A stretch of 64,000 nt of DNA from Siminovitchia thermophila (GCF_016909185.1 NZ_JAFBFH010000026.1:1-64000), one strand, 5' to 3'; shown: positions 33,839-44,429, counted from the stretch's first letter. Translations and numbers: made by a program. Notes: generated by a model from the letters alone, not told the origin.

Positions 33839-34916
33839 AAAAAGCCTCACTTCTATTTGTAATTGCATTTTAACAGTCGCTGTTATCAGCCGCGCCCAAT
33901 GCAACTTCGATCATGTCATTCCCAGTATGGGACTAATAGTCGTAATTTAACAAGTTCTTCCCTTTGACAGCGTCGCTCTCTGTCAGCAATATTTTGCTCG
34001 TTGCTTATGAGTCACTTAAACTAGTCTACATCATAAAGGGTTTATTTTGCAACGGACATGTGTAAACAACTCGTTGTTTTTTATATATGAATAATGCCCT
34101 TTTATTATTACGCTCCATTGCGGGCAAAGTAAAAGAAGTGAAAAAAAGCAAACCAAGGTTTAAAAGAAAATAAAGGACGCGCCAAGTATTAAAGCGTCCA
34201 ACTCCTGAGGCACTGATTTGTGGACTCAGAGGTCTATTCATAGAAATTTGTTTTAGCGTTGCTTGACTACTAAAAAGTAAAGCATTAAGACAGAGCGCCC
34301 ATCAGGATTGTTAAGACGGATAAGGAATCATACGCATTTGAAGATATATCCCCTTTAACATCTAATCTGTCAAAGAAGCTGCTTCATTGGCCTTTCATCG
34401 TGATGTGATTTCTTTAAGAGAATAAGCGATCATGAGTTGTCTAGATATATTTACCGCGCAGCTAGCTCTCTTTTGAACAAAATTTTAGCCGTTAATCTAA
34501 TCTGAGCGTGGCAGGTGTTAGATGTTAATGTAAGGGCGAATGAAATCGAGTTATGAAGAATTGGGGAGGCTTATGTTGATGGAAAAAAACGATACTAATG
34601 GCTTTGGAGCATTTTGATCTTGGTTTTTCATAGAAAACCTGTTTAGCAACTATATCAAAATGTAGATTGAAAGGAAATAAGGAGAATATGAAATACATGT
34701 TTGGTAAAAAAGGGGTTTGAACTGATGCAGATGATGCCAGCGCTTTTAATCCAAGAAATTTTGCAGTTAAGGAAAAAACGTTCAAATAAAGAAAATAAGA
34801 ATTCAAAGGTTAACGATATAAAACATGTTGACATTTGACTAAGAAAAATAAGTGTAGGCGAGTGGCGTACTAGAGGCCCTCTCGCCTATGATGTCTATAC
34901 TGATTTTAATCCATGC
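33839..34916. other. Long intergenic region, no intact gene
   Basis: About 1.08 kb. Seen are a hairpin GGACGC/GCGTCC near 34174-34198, several short frames without ribosome sites, and a minus-strand terminator at 34845-34888. No family could be recognised in any frame. The stretch is AT-rich and looks like decayed DNA. Confidence 0.45.
34845..34888 (-). terminator. Probable terminator of deoD
   Basis: AGGCGAG (34856-34862) pairs with CTCGCCT (34881-34887). The minus strand continues ACACTTATTTTTC, shortly after the deoD stop. Confidence 0.65.
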
Positions 34917-35618
34917 TTAACGCAAGGAAGCATCCAATGCCACTTCGATCATGTCGTTAAATGTCATTTGCCTCTCTTCCGATGTAGTCATTTCTCCTGT
35001 TAAGATATGATCGCTGACTGTCAGAATCGCTAAAGCATTTCTTCCGAATTTCGCAGCAAGTGTGTACAGCGCCGCTGTTTCCATCTCAATCGCCAGTATG
35101 CCATAACGCGCCCATTTTTCGTGATCGGCGTTATCGTTATAAAACATGTCGGCCGTAAAAATGTTGCCCGCTTTGAGATTCAAGCCTTTTTCTACCCCCG
35201 CATCGTACGCTTTTTTCAATAAGTCGAACGATGCCGTTGGAGCATAATCAATACCTCCGAAGGTAAGCTTGTTCATTTGTGAATCTGTTGAGGCGGACAT
35301 GGCCAAAATGACGTCCCGCACCTTCACATCTTTTTGGATGGCGCCACATGTTCCAACTCTGATTAAGTTTTGTACACCGTAGCTTTCCATCAACTCATGA
35401 ATATAAATTGAAATGGATGGGACGCCCATCCCGGTTCCTTGAACCGATATTCGCTTTCCTTTATACTCACCGGTAAAACCTAGCATATTACGGACTTCAT
35501 TATAACATTGAACATTTTCCAGGAATGTTTCAGCTATATACTTGGCCCGAAGCGGATCACCCGGCAATAGAATCGTTTCAGCTATTTCATTCGGCTGAGC
35601 GGCAATATGTATACTCAT
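34917..35618 (-). CDS. deoD: Purine nucleoside phosphorylase DeoD
   Basis: DeoD cleaves purine (deoxy)nucleosides with phosphate to base plus (deoxy)ribose-1-phosphate for salvage. The 233 residues match the hexameric type: [15 protein letters not shown] near residue 18 (phosphate loop), [55 protein letters not shown] with the ribose-binding Glu near 180, and LTVSDHI with the catalytic Asp near 204. GGGGGTAGGGAA lies before the ATG. It appears to be transcribed alone. Confidence 0.96.
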   Translation of the reverse strand: MSIHIAAQPNEIAETILLPGDPLRAKYIAETFLENVQCYNEVRNMLGFTGEYKGKRISVQGTGMGVPSISIYIHELMESYGVQNLIRVGTCGAIQKDVKVRDVILAMSASTDSQMNKLTFGGIDYAPTASFDLLKKAYDAGVEKGLNLKAGNIFTADMFYNDNADHEKWARYGILAIEMETAALYTLAAKFGRNALAILTVSDHILTGEMTTSEERQMTFNDMIEVALDASLR

Positions 35619-35688
35619 CTTAAATTCCCTACCCCCTTAATGGAACAATTACCCCTATTTTAAAGGTTTCAATTTTTACATGCAAATC

Positions 35689-36645
35689 TTAATCAAACCT
35701 GAAATCTGTTGCAATCTTTTTCATTTGCGAACTTGCATCACTTATTATGGTTTCCAATAATTCCCGTACGCTCGGAACATGATCAATTAATCCGGCAACT
35801 TGGCCGCTGTTGACGTACCCATTGTCGAAATCGCCATCCATTGCCCCTTTAATGTGATATTCTTCAGAAGTTTTCTGTTGGAATTCTGTAAATGTCATTC
35901 CTTCTTTCTCAAGCTTGGCCAGTTGCTCGACATACGCTCCTTTTAACACCCTTCTGGCCCTGCCGTAAGAACGGCCTAAGATTTGTGTATCTTCTCCATT
36001 CGCTTTTAATAATTTTTCTTTATAAAGTGGGTGAAATGGCGCTTCCGCGGTTGCTATAAATCTCGTTCCAATCTGAACGCCGCTTGCCCCGAGCATCAAT
36101 GCCGCGGCCAATCCTTTTCCATCTCCAATTCCGCCGGCTGCAAAGACGGGAATGGCCACTTTTTTCACAATTTGGGGCACAAGGGTAAAAGTTGTTAATT
36201 CTAACGAAGAATTGATTCCTGCCGCTTCATATCCTTCTGCAACGAGTATGTCTGCGCCTGCCTTTTCCGCTTTCTGCGCATGACGCACCGAAGCGACAAG
36301 GACAATGGTCCGAATACCGTTTTGTTTTAGTTTCGGGATATAGGGCGCTGGATTCCCAGCGGACAAAGAAATAGCGGAAACGTTATGTTTGATCGCCAAC
36401 TGAATGATTTCATCGACATAGTCAGAGACGGTAAGTGCGATATTTAACGCAAACGGCTGTTCAGTCCTTCTCTTCGTTTCCGAGATGATTTGCTCAATTT
36501 CATCAGGGCTCATCGTACCGCAGCCGATTGTTCCCAGCCCGCCCGCGTTGGAGACGGCGGAAGTCAAAATGGCATTGCTGATATTACCCATGCCGCCTTG
36601 AATAATTGGATATTGAATAGACAAAGTATCACATGCTTGTTTCAA
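35689..36645 (-). CDS. Nitronate monooxygenase / FabK-like flavoprotein
   Basis: The 318-residue FMN-dependent TIM-barrel protein has IQGGMGNISNAILTSAVSNAGGLGTIG near the N-terminus, ALNIALTVSD, SAISLSAGNPAPYI, ILVAEGYEAAG (in place of the HxxxxGH seen in some members), PVFAAGGIGDGKGLAAALMLGASGVQIGTRFIAT for FMN phosphate binding, and a C-terminal GQVAGLI. It starts at a TTG 36645 after AGAAGG. Such proteins oxidise nitronates or act as enoyl reductases. It is divergent from the carbonic-anhydrase-like gene, with a shared TAACGTTA site between them, so it may belong to the aromatic-acid regulon. Confidence 0.85.
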   Translation of the reverse strand: MKQACDTLSIQYPIIQGGMGNISNAILTSAVSNAGGLGTIGCGTMSPDEIEQIISETKRRTEQPFALNIALTVSDYVDEIIQLAIKHNVSAISLSAGNPAPYIPKLKQNGIRTIVLVASVRHAQKAEKAGADILVAEGYEAAGINSSLELTTFTLVPQIVKKVAIPVFAAGGIGDGKGLAAALMLGASGVQIGTRFIATAEAPFHPLYKEKLLKANGEDTQILGRSYGRARRVLKGAYVEQLAKLEKEGMTFTEFQQKTSEEYHIKGAMDGDFDNGYVNSGQVAGLIDHVPSVRELLETIISDASSQMKKIATDFRFD

Positions 36646-36663
36646 TTTTCTGTACCTTCTTTC

Positions 36664-36678
36664 AAATAACGTTATAAT
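36664..36678. promoter_or_regulatory. TAACGTTA palindrome in the divergent promoter
   Basis: AATAACGTTATAATAG (core TAACGTTA at 36667-36674) lies in the 69-base spacer between the nitronate monooxygenase gene and the carbonic-anhydrase-like gene. The same core occurs twice upstream of paaA. Confidence 0.5.
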
Positions 36679-36714
36679 AGAAAGAGAACGATTTCATGTT
36701 GTGGAGGGAGAAAA

Positions 36715-37227
36715 ATGAAAATCAATTACCATCACCATCGTCCCAAGGTAGATCCGTCCGTCTTTATCGCGCCGGGAGCGTATCTCATCGGTGATGTGAC
36801 GGTTGGAAAAGAGTCGACCATCTGGTTTAATGCCGTCTTGCGCGGAGATGAGGGCCCGATACATATAGGAGAAAGATGCAGCATACAAGATAATTCCACC
36901 ATTCATATGTATGAGGGTTTTCCAACCATCATTGACGATGAAGTAACGGTCGGGCACAACGTTATTCTACATGGGTGTAAAATTGGAAAACGCTCTATTA
37001 TAGGAATGGGCTCCACCATTTTGGATAATGTAGAAATCGGCGAAGAGTGCATCATTGGCGCCAACACCTTAATTCCTTCAGGCAAAAAAATCCCCCCCAG
37101 ATCACTTGTTGTCGGATCACCCGGCAAGGTGACACGGAGCTTGAACGATAAGGACTTGGAGCTGATCCAGTTATCGATCGATACGTACGTTCAAAAAGGA
37201 AAGGAATATCAAGCGCTGGCCAAATAA
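36715..37227 (+). CDS. Gamma-carbonic-anhydrase-like hexapeptide protein (possible PaaY)
   Basis: The 170-residue left-handed beta-helix protein is made of hexapeptide repeats. It has the family's metal histidines in STIHMYEG (near residue 65), VGHNVILHG (near 80-87), and the RGDEGPIHIG motif near 45. PaaY proteins of aromatic operons have this fold and act as thioesterases on dead-end CoA products. The location beside paaX makes that role plausible, though a plain carbonic anhydrase is equally possible. GGAGGGAG precedes the ATG. Confidence 0.85.
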   Translation: MKINYHHHRPKVDPSVFIAPGAYLIGDVTVGKESTIWFNAVLRGDEGPIHIGERCSIQDNSTIHMYEGFPTIIDDEVTVGHNVILHGCKIGKRSIIGMGSTILDNVEIGEECIIGANTLIPSGKKIPPRSLVVGSPGKVTRSLNDKDLELIQLSIDTYVQKGKEYQALAK

Positions 37228-37236
37228 CCCGCTGTT

Positions 37237-37274
37237 GTCACCGCCAAAGCCAAACCGGCGGTGACTCTGTTTTC
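37237..37274. terminator. Terminator between convergent carbonic-anhydrase-like gene and paaX
   Basis: GTCACCGCC (37237-37245) pairs with GGCGGTGAC (37257-37265), then TCTGTTTTC. Confidence 0.8.
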
Positions 37275-38154
37275 AGTTGACGATATACGGATGATCATTG
37301 GCGTCATATGATTTGTCTTTCTTTCGCAAATCATTCCCTTTTTCAAAAACACTCTCAAAAAATTCGCTCGCGGGTTCTGCCAACAACTGGTAGTATTGCC
37401 TGAAAAGCAATGCGGCATGGTTGCCGTTCCACATGGACGGCAGCAGTTCCTTCGGCAAACCGGGATCTATGAATAGAAATTTTCTATATTCATGTACAAG
37501 CTTAGTCCGTTCCACAAAGCAATCGGCATTGGACATGTGCCCTTCATGTATAAGGCTTTGGTGGACGATAAACTGTTTTCCATATGCCGTGATGAACGAC
37601 TCATATTTTTCTTCGATCTCTTCCAGTGGCCAACTACGTCTGACAAGTTGGATATTATCCTTCGGCCCTAAGTAATCGGCAATGAAAAAATCTACAAATT
37701 CTTCGATCTCATACTTTTCAATTAATAGTTTTACTTCTTTTTCAAGGTTATTCGGCGAGATCCAACAACTGTGCGTAAAGCTGCCAAATCCGCTCCAAAG
37801 CAGTTCCTTTCGCAAATCATCCCTGATTTGCCGCTTTTCTTCCGGAATCGAATACATAAGCATACGCCATTTCCCGTCCCATTCATGGGGGTCCAGCTTA
37901 AAAATCCTTCGGCCCGCTTCATCCATCCGATTAACGCCCCGCGGCGTCAAAAAATAGTAGCTTTTATTGCCTTTCTTCTCTGATTGAAGCCATCCTTGTT
38001 TGACCATTCTTGATACGGCGACTCTTACCGCTTGCTCATTATGTCCAAACTCTTTTAACAACCGAATCAGGCTTCCAATCCAGATTTTATTGCCATAATG
38101 ACGAATGTAATCGCCATATATCGTAAAAATCATTGATTGTGTATTAAAACTCAT
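37273..38154 (-). CDS. paaX: PaaX-family transcriptional repressor of phenylacetate catabolism
   Basis: PaaX represses paa operons and is released by phenylacetyl-CoA. The protein has an N-terminal winged helix (MIFTIYGDYIRHYGNKIWIGSLIRLLKEFGHNEQAVRVAVSRMVKQGWLQ), the linker KKGNKSYYFLTPRG, DGKWRMLMYSIPEEKRQIRDDLRKELLWSGFG, and a C-terminal domain with RRSWPLEEIEEKYESFI. ATG 38154 (293 aa) was chosen because a TATAAT near 38203 would put the transcript start close to the alternative ATG 38187 and leave no room for a ribosome site. The gene is in the same direction as paaABCD but has its own promoter. Confidence 0.92.
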   Translation of the reverse strand: MSFNTQSMIFTIYGDYIRHYGNKIWIGSLIRLLKEFGHNEQAVRVAVSRMVKQGWLQSEKKGNKSYYFLTPRGVNRMDEAGRRIFKLDPHEWDGKWRMLMYSIPEEKRQIRDDLRKELLWSGFGSFTHSCWISPNNLEKEVKLLIEKYEIEEFVDFFIADYLGPKDNIQLVRRSWPLEEIEEKYESFITAYGKQFIVHQSLIHEGHMSNADCFVERTKLVHEYRKFLFIDPGLPKELLPSMWNGNHAALLFRQYYQLLAEPASEFFESVFEKGNDLRKKDKSYDANDHPYIVN

Positions 38155-38293
38155 GATTTTGTCACTCATTTCATCAGCAAATGTCATTATTACAGGTCAT
38201 TATATCACGGTGCGGGCCTTGATTCATTTTACAATTCTTTACCAAGTTGGACAAAATAACCCTCACTTCATTAAAAGCAAGGGCATTGATTGG

Positions 38294-39496
38294 TTAATCT
38301 ATATTTTCAACTATGACAGAAATGCCTTGGCCGACTCCGATGCACATTGTGGCCAGCCCGTATACGGCTTTTCTTCTTTTCATTTCATAGATTAGTGTCG
38401 TTAAAATTCTTGCCCCGCTTGCACCAAGCGGATGGCCGTAGGCAATGGCACCGCCATTCACATTCACTTTATCCATGCTTAATTCTAGTTCTTTAATACA
38501 TTGAATGGATTGGGATGCAAACGCTTCGTTTAATTCCACAAGGTCAATATGTTCGATAGTTAAGCCCGCGCGTTGCAGTGCTTTTCTAGTGGAGTAGATT
38601 GGGCCCAACCCCATGACTGCCGGTTCCAGACCTGCTGTTGCCCCTGTTTTATATGTAACAAGAGGCGTTACCCCCAGTTGTTCGGCTTTTTCTCTGCTCA
38701 TGATCAACAGCGCCGACGCCCCATCATTTACACCCGACGCATTTCCTGCCGTAACAGTACCGCCTGGAAACAGGGGACGCAGACTTGCCAGCTTTTCAAG
38801 TGTCGTATCCGGGCGTGGATGTTCATCCTGTTGAATGACGATTTTGTTGCCTTTTTTATCATGGTAAATAACTGGTATGATTTCATCTTTTAACACATTC
38901 TGTTCGATCGCCTTTTTTGCCCGCCTTTGGCTTTCCAAGGCAAATTCATCTTGTTCCTCCCTCGTAATTCCAAAGCGCTTCGCCACATTTTCCGCCGTTT
39001 CTGGCATGGAGTCCGTTCCATACATTTCTCTTAATCTTTCATTTGTAAATCGCCAGCCGATCGTTGTATCGTACAACTCCATAGAACCGCGTGGGAAATC
39101 TTTATCAGGCTTGGCCATTACATAGGGGGCCCGGGTCATGCTTTCGGTACCTCCGGCAATATATACGTCTCCCTCCCCTGCAGAGATGGCCCGGGCGGCA
39201 TACATGACCGCATCAAGTCCCGAACCGCACAGTCGATTGACAGTCACACCTCCGACAGAGACGGGAAGCCCGGCAAGCAGTGCGGACATTCTGGCGACAT
39301 TTCGATTGTCTTCTCCTGCCTGGTTCGCATTCCCAAAGATAACCTCTTCTATATCGTTTTCATCCAAGGGAGGATTTCTCTTTAACAGTGCTTCGATGAT
39401 GATGGCCCCCAAGTCATCGGGTCGAATATTTTTTAAAGCGCCTTTATAGCGTCCAAATGGTGTTCTTACAGCATCAACAATGACTGCTTCTTTCAT
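38294..39496 (-). CDS. paaJ: Acetyl-CoA acyltransferase / 3-oxoadipyl-CoA thiolase (PaaJ/PcaF type)
   Basis: This thiolase releases acetyl-CoA from 3-oxoadipyl-CoA at the end of the phenylacetate route. The 400 residues have VDAVRTPFGRYKGALKNI at the start, VNRLCGSGLDAV with the nucleophile Cys near 90, GGTESMTRAPYVM, VTAGNASGVNDGAS, NEAFASQ, GGAIAYGHPLGASGAR with the catalytic His near 353, and CIGVGQG with the second Cys near 386. It overlaps the dehydrogenase gene by 4 bases (ATGA). A general acetyl-CoA acetyltransferase role is possible; the operon favours the aromatic one. Confidence 0.9.
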   Translation of the reverse strand: MKEAVIVDAVRTPFGRYKGALKNIRPDDLGAIIIEALLKRNPPLDENDIEEVIFGNANQAGEDNRNVARMSALLAGLPVSVGGVTVNRLCGSGLDAVMYAARAISAGEGDVYIAGGTESMTRAPYVMAKPDKDFPRGSMELYDTTIGWRFTNERLREMYGTDSMPETAENVAKRFGITREEQDEFALESQRRAKKAIEQNVLKDEIIPVIYHDKKGNKIVIQQDEHPRPDTTLEKLASLRPLFPGGTVTAGNASGVNDGASALLIMSREKAEQLGVTPLVTYKTGATAGLEPAVMGLGPIYSTRKALQRAGLTIEHIDLVELNEAFASQSIQCIKELELSMDKVNVNGGAIAYGHPLGASGARILTTLIYEMKRRKAVYGLATMCIGVGQGISVIVENID

Positions 39497-40368
39497 TTTT
39501 TAACCAACTCTTCTTTTTGATTTGTGTAGTCATATACGCCCTTACCAGTTTTTCTGCCCAGTCTGCCCGCTTTTACGTATTGTTCCAAAAGCGGGGCCGG
39601 ACGGTACTTCTCTCCCAACTTTTCATGCAGATATTTCAAGTTGTTCAGTCGTGTATCAAGCCCCACTAGATCAACCAATTCAAAAGGGCCCATCGGGAAT
39701 CCAAGCCCTAACTTGATCGCTTTATCAATATCATCCGGGCTGCCCAATCCTTCCTGCAGCATATAAAAAGCTTCATTGCCAATGAGTGTGCTGATTCGGC
39801 TTGTGACAAAGCCGGGAAATTCATTTATAATGACTGTTTCTTTTCCCATTTTTTCGGCAACATGTTTAATTGAAGCTACGGTTTCGTCGCTCGTTTCCAA
39901 TCCTCGGATTATTTCTATCAACGGCATTTTATGCACCGGATTAAAAAAATGCATGGCAATCGTTTGTTCAGGTCTTCTGGCAAATGAAGCAATTTCTGTC
40001 GGGCTCATTGTCGAGGTGTTCGTTGCAAACAGACAATGGGATGGAGAGGCCATTTCCATCATTTCAAACACTTGTCTTTTCAACTCCGCTTTTTCCGGGA
40101 CAGCTTCGATAATCAAATCAGCATCTCGCGCCGCTTCGGCCAAATCAAGGCCATAGGAGAGATGCTTTTTAAAATCTGCTGCTTGTTCCCGCGTCACTTT
40201 TCCCATTGAAATGCCTTTTTCCAGAATGGCCTGAATTTCTTTGTTTGCCGATTCTAACACTTTTTCTTTTACATCAACGAGTGTAACGGAAAAACCGGAT
40301 AAAGCAGCAACATAGGCAATCCCTCTGCCCATGACACCAGAACCGACAACTACCATTTTTTCAATCAA
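39493..40368 (-). CDS. paaH: 3-hydroxyacyl-CoA dehydrogenase (PaaH type)
   Basis: The enzyme oxidises 3-hydroxyadipyl-CoA with NAD. The Rossmann motif VVGSGVMGRGIAYVAALSG is at the N-terminus, with the NAD-selecting acidic residue in TLVDVKE. TNTSTMSPTEIASFARRPEQ, MHFFNPVHKMPLIEII with the catalytic His near 140, INEFPGFVTSRI, and DKAIKLGLGFPMGPFELVDLVG follow. The length of about 290 fits the short single-function type. A TTG at 40368 lies 8 bases after GGGAGG and is preferred over the TTG at 40374. It is followed by the overlapping thiolase gene. Confidence 0.92.
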   Translation of the reverse strand: MIEKMVVVGSGVMGRGIAYVAALSGFSVTLVDVKEKVLESANKEIQAILEKGISMGKVTREQAADFKKHLSYGLDLAEAARDADLIIEAVPEKAELKRQVFEMMEMASPSHCLFATNTSTMSPTEIASFARRPEQTIAMHFFNPVHKMPLIEIIRGLETSDETVASIKHVAEKMGKETVIINEFPGFVTSRISTLIGNEAFYMLQEGLGSPDDIDKAIKLGLGFPMGPFELVDLVGLDTRLNNLKYLHEKLGEKYRPAPLLEQYVKAGRLGRKTGKGVYDYTNQKEELVKK

Positions 40369-40410
40369 CAGCAATACCTCCCGGCATAAAAGTACGATCT
40401 ATATTTCCAT

Positions 40411-40908
40411 TCATATATTAGAAACCGGTTTCATCGCTTCAAATGGATTTTTGCAACTCTTGCAGTATAAAATACTTCTGCAGGCTGTAGGACCAAAAAT
40501 ATTTTCAAGGGTAACGTACGTAGAACCGCAATATGGGCAATCCACATGCCATGAACCGTCTTCTTCAAGCCTCCTTGGCGGAGGAGCAATGCCGAATTTT
40601 TTCAAACCTTCCTGCCCTTTTTGGGTAATGCGGTCCGAAGTCCAGGGAGGGTCAAATATAAACTCGACGTGTACATTTGTCACTTGGGGCAGCTTGGAAA
40701 CTTCTTCGATCATATTTTTTTCGATGATTTCCAAAGCCGGACATCCCAAAAAAGTGGGAAGCATTTGGATAGACACTTCCGATCCTTGAATGTGCACATG
40801 CTCGACCATCCCTAAATCAATGACACTGACAGTGTCAATTTCCGGATCTTTCACACGATCCAATATATCCACGACTTGTTGTTTGGAAATCGGCTGCACC
40901 GCCTCCAT
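40411..40908 (-). CDS. paaD: Phenylacetyl-CoA epoxidase assembly subunit PaaD
   Basis: PaaD is needed for a working epoxidase, probably for iron or iron-sulfur assembly. The 165 residues begin with a MIP18/DUF59 domain (VVDILDRVKDPEIDTVSVIDLGMV, then PTFLGCPALEIIEKNM with a conserved Cys), followed by PPWTSDRITQKGQEGLKKFGIAPP. A C-terminal zinc ribbon, CPYC...CKSC with a further TAC pair, completes it. This layout is specific to PaaD. AAGGAGGGA precedes the ATG. Confidence 0.96.
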   Translation of the reverse strand: MEAVQPISKQQVVDILDRVKDPEIDTVSVIDLGMVEHVHIQGSEVSIQMLPTFLGCPALEIIEKNMIEEVSKLPQVTNVHVEFIFDPPWTSDRITQKGQEGLKKFGIAPPPRRLEEDGSWHVDCPYCGSTYVTLENIFGPTACRSILYCKSCKNPFEAMKPVSNI

Positions 40909-40929
40909 TTCACATCCCTCCTTATTGTT

Positions 40930-41736
40930 TTACCATGAGGCTGCAGTGTCCATCCGATAAACTGCCGAAAGCGTCTCCAAAGCTGTTTCCAAATCTTTCG
41001 TATGTTCTCCCAACCGGCCGTCCCGTTCGACTTTAAGAGAAATTTTGGGAGGGTCCATTCCAATAGATGTATATACTTTTACCATTTCACCCTGCCATTT
41101 TTCCTGCAATAAGGAACCTTCCTCGATCAGCTTTTGCTTGTGTATCTCTTTCGCATATGTCCCGAAACGAAACATGTCGCCAAAATCTTTTTCTACCAAT
41201 TTCACCGCATTTTCCATTCTGTTTCTGGCATCGTCTGTAGAGTCGATGAGCTGGACAAACCATGTTTTCCAATGAAGCAGATGATAATATAGCTCCATGT
41301 TTATTTTAGTGGCGGCATCCGCCAAAGGTTTATAGGAGCTTTTCCTCAAAGAATCTATCTTGATTTTTTTGGCTGCTGTATAAAAGAAGTTTCGGACAAC
41401 TGCATAGGCCCAATCATATTTCGGTGTTTCTATATAATCGCCTTCGCCATTCGTTCTCTCTGTTACAATGCTGTTCCGGCGTTCTTCTGCAGGGCGTAAA
41501 TGGGCCTGGTCGTCCGCTTTGCCGAAACCAAGGTCTTCTAGCAATCTATAATACATAGAGGCGTGGCCCATGCAATCCTGGCTGATGGAGGAAAAGGCAA
41601 CATCCGCCTCAATATGGGGCGCCAGTCCCAGCCATTCGGATCCTCGAAAAGCAATTAAAAAGTCATCATCGGCCAGTTGAAAAAGCAGGTCGCCTATCAC
41701 CTCTTTTTTCATATCTTTCATTTGTGCCCCTGTCAC
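40930..41736 (-). CDS. paaC: Phenylacetyl-CoA epoxidase subunit PaaC
   Basis: PaaC is the structural ferritin-like partner of PaaA in the 1,2-epoxidase. The product (268 aa) shows QLADDDFLIAFRGSEWLGLAPHIEADVAFSSISQDCMGHA near the N-terminus, YDWAYAVVRNFFYTAAKKI, and LYYHLLHWKTWFVQLIDSTDDARNRM. GTG 41736 is chosen: it follows GGAGGAG by 8 bases and overlaps the paaB stop as GTGA, a coupling arrangement. An ATG at 41754 would lie before the ribosome site. Confidence 0.95.
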   Translation of the reverse strand: MTGAQMKDMKKEVIGDLLFQLADDDFLIAFRGSEWLGLAPHIEADVAFSSISQDCMGHASMYYRLLEDLGFGKADDQAHLRPAEERRNSIVTERTNGEGDYIETPKYDWAYAVVRNFFYTAAKKIKIDSLRKSSYKPLADAATKINMELYYHLLHWKTWFVQLIDSTDDARNRMENAVKLVEKDFGDMFRFGTYAKEIHKQKLIEEGSLLQEKWQGEMVKVYTSIGMDPPKISLKVERDGRLGEHTKDLETALETLSAVYRMDTAASW

Positions 41737-42086
41737 TTTTTGTCTCCTCCCCAAGAAAGAATTTCCTTTTCATCAAGCATTTTTTGCTCATATTGACGCC
41801 ATTTTTTCCGTAAATAGCCGTATCCTTTTGTTGTTCGGTAATCTTTATTATCAATGCGGGCCAGCATTCTCTTTTCTTCAGGATGAAGTGTGCGGATATG
41901 CTTTCTGTTAACAACCCAAATATCTGCCACCGGTTCCCGTCTCATAAAGTTTTCCTGGGCCATAACCATGGCTACTTCTTCGTTTGGGGCCAGCAGGCAA
42001 AATTGGTGTTGGAACGGCGATGTCGCCGTTCGCTTGCTGAATACTTCGAATTCCTGATAAAAGCTTTTCTTTTTTTCATTTCTCAT
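41733..42086 (-). CDS. paaB: Phenylacetyl-CoA epoxidase subunit PaaB
   Basis: This small subunit bridges the PaaAC heterodimers. The 117 residues show YQEFEVFSKRTATSPFQHQFCLLAPNEEVAMVMAQENFMRREPVADIWVVNRKHI, the diagnostic PaaB core. The tail (RTTKGYGYLRKKWRQYEQKMLDEKE) is longer and more basic than the shortest homologues. AAGGAGAA precedes the ATG. It lies between paaA and paaC with tight spacing. Confidence 0.95.
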   Translation of the reverse strand: MRNEKKKSFYQEFEVFSKRTATSPFQHQFCLLAPNEEVAMVMAQENFMRREPVADIWVVNRKHIRTLHPEEKRMLARIDNKDYRTTKGYGYLRKKWRQYEQKMLDEKEILSWGGDKK

Positions 42087-42097
42087 GGCTATTCTCC

Positions 42098-43054
42098 TTA
42101 TGCATTGCTTAGTGCTTCACGCACCCAAGCATTATTCTCATAGGATATTTTTCGCAAGTTAAGCCTTGCCTTGGATCTTGGGCCTTCGTTCTTAATAATT
42201 TTCTTGAATTCGTTCCAATCAGGCTGCGTATAATTCCACTTTTCATTTTGCTCATCATAATGAAGGTTCGGGTCAGGGATTGTCAGTCCGAGTGACAAAA
42301 TTCTCGGAATATATTTGCTCAAAAAATCTTGCCTTAATTGTTCGTTCGTCTTTGTCCGGATCTTATATTGAATTGTTACATCCTGCTTGGAAGAGCCGGT
42401 CGTTTCCTTTGACGCAGGACCGAAAAACATTAATAAAGCGTCCCACCAGCGATTGAGCGCGTCTTGTATCATTTCCCGCTGTTCGTCTGTTCCTTCTGCC
42501 AAAGCCAAAATGATCGCCTCTCCGTGTTGCGCGTGGAATACTTCCTCCGCACAAATGCGTTGTAGAGCCCGGGCATATGGACCGTACGAGGCATTCAACA
42601 TATTTGTTTGTGTAATGATCGCCGCACCATCCACAAGCCAGGCAATCAGGCCGGCGTCAGCCCACGTATATGTTTTCATATGAAACACATTATGAAACTT
42701 CAATTTTCCGGAAAATAAATCTTTCATTAAGTCATCCCTATTTTTTCCATACGGTTTTAAAAGATCTTCAGCTACTCGTAAAAGCAACTGTCCGTGCCCC
42801 ATTTCATCCTGCACTTTCGCCATGATGCCAAGTTTCCTTCTTAATGTGGGGGCTTTTGGCACCCATTCCTTTTCGGGAAGCGCTCCCATAATTTCGCTGA
42901 TGCCATGCATGGAGATGAGCTTAATCAACGCAATCCGGTATTCTTCCGGCATCCAATCGTCCGCTTCAATTTTCTCCCCTGCTTCAATCCGCTCCATAAA
43001 CTTTGCCAATTTATAAGATTCCGATTCTTGATCAATATATGTTAGGCTGGACAT
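42098..43054 (-). CDS. paaA: Phenylacetyl-CoA epoxidase catalytic subunit PaaA
   Basis: PaaA holds the di-iron centre that epoxidises the ring of phenylacetyl-CoA. The 318-residue ferritin-like protein has MPEEYRIALIKLISMHGISEIMGALPEKEWV, KVQDEMGHGQLLLRVAEDLL (E..GH type ligand pair near residue 93), WLVDGAAIITQTNMLNASYGPYARALQRICAEEVFHAQHGEAIILALAEG (second ligand set near 180), and PDWNEFKKIIKNEGPRS. GGAGGGTTACG precedes the ATG. It heads the paaABCD-paaH-paaJ transcript, with operator-like palindromes upstream. Confidence 0.96.
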   Translation of the reverse strand: MSSLTYIDQESESYKLAKFMERIEAGEKIEADDWMPEEYRIALIKLISMHGISEIMGALPEKEWVPKAPTLRRKLGIMAKVQDEMGHGQLLLRVAEDLLKPYGKNRDDLMKDLFSGKLKFHNVFHMKTYTWADAGLIAWLVDGAAIITQTNMLNASYGPYARALQRICAEEVFHAQHGEAIILALAEGTDEQREMIQDALNRWWDALLMFFGPASKETTGSSKQDVTIQYKIRTKTNEQLRQDFLSKYIPRILSLGLTIPDPNLHYDEQNEKWNYTQPDWNEFKKIIKNEGPRSKARLNLRKISYENNAWVREALSNA

Positions 43055-43069
43055 CTTCGTAACCCTCCA

Positions 43070-43115
43070 TTATATAACGTATATTTAACGTTATTTTATT
43101 ATAACGTTATATTGA
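43070..43115 (-). promoter_or_regulatory. Operator-like palindromes upstream of paaA
   Basis: The 96-base spacer between ferredoxin and paaA holds TAACGTTA at 43086-43093 and again at 43102-43109, plus a half-site TAACGTAT near 43075. ATATAACGT and ACGTTATAT form a larger inverted repeat around them. PaaX or another repressor is the obvious candidate binder. Confidence 0.55.
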
Positions 43116-43150
43116 AAGCAACAAAAAATTCCGTTGTTCCTATTTATTTA

Positions 43151-44429
<1,279 letters not shown>

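Noticed and set aside
34525-34806. 93-codon minus frame upstream of deoD
   Set aside because: No start signals, odd composition, and other frames across the same DNA look equally random.
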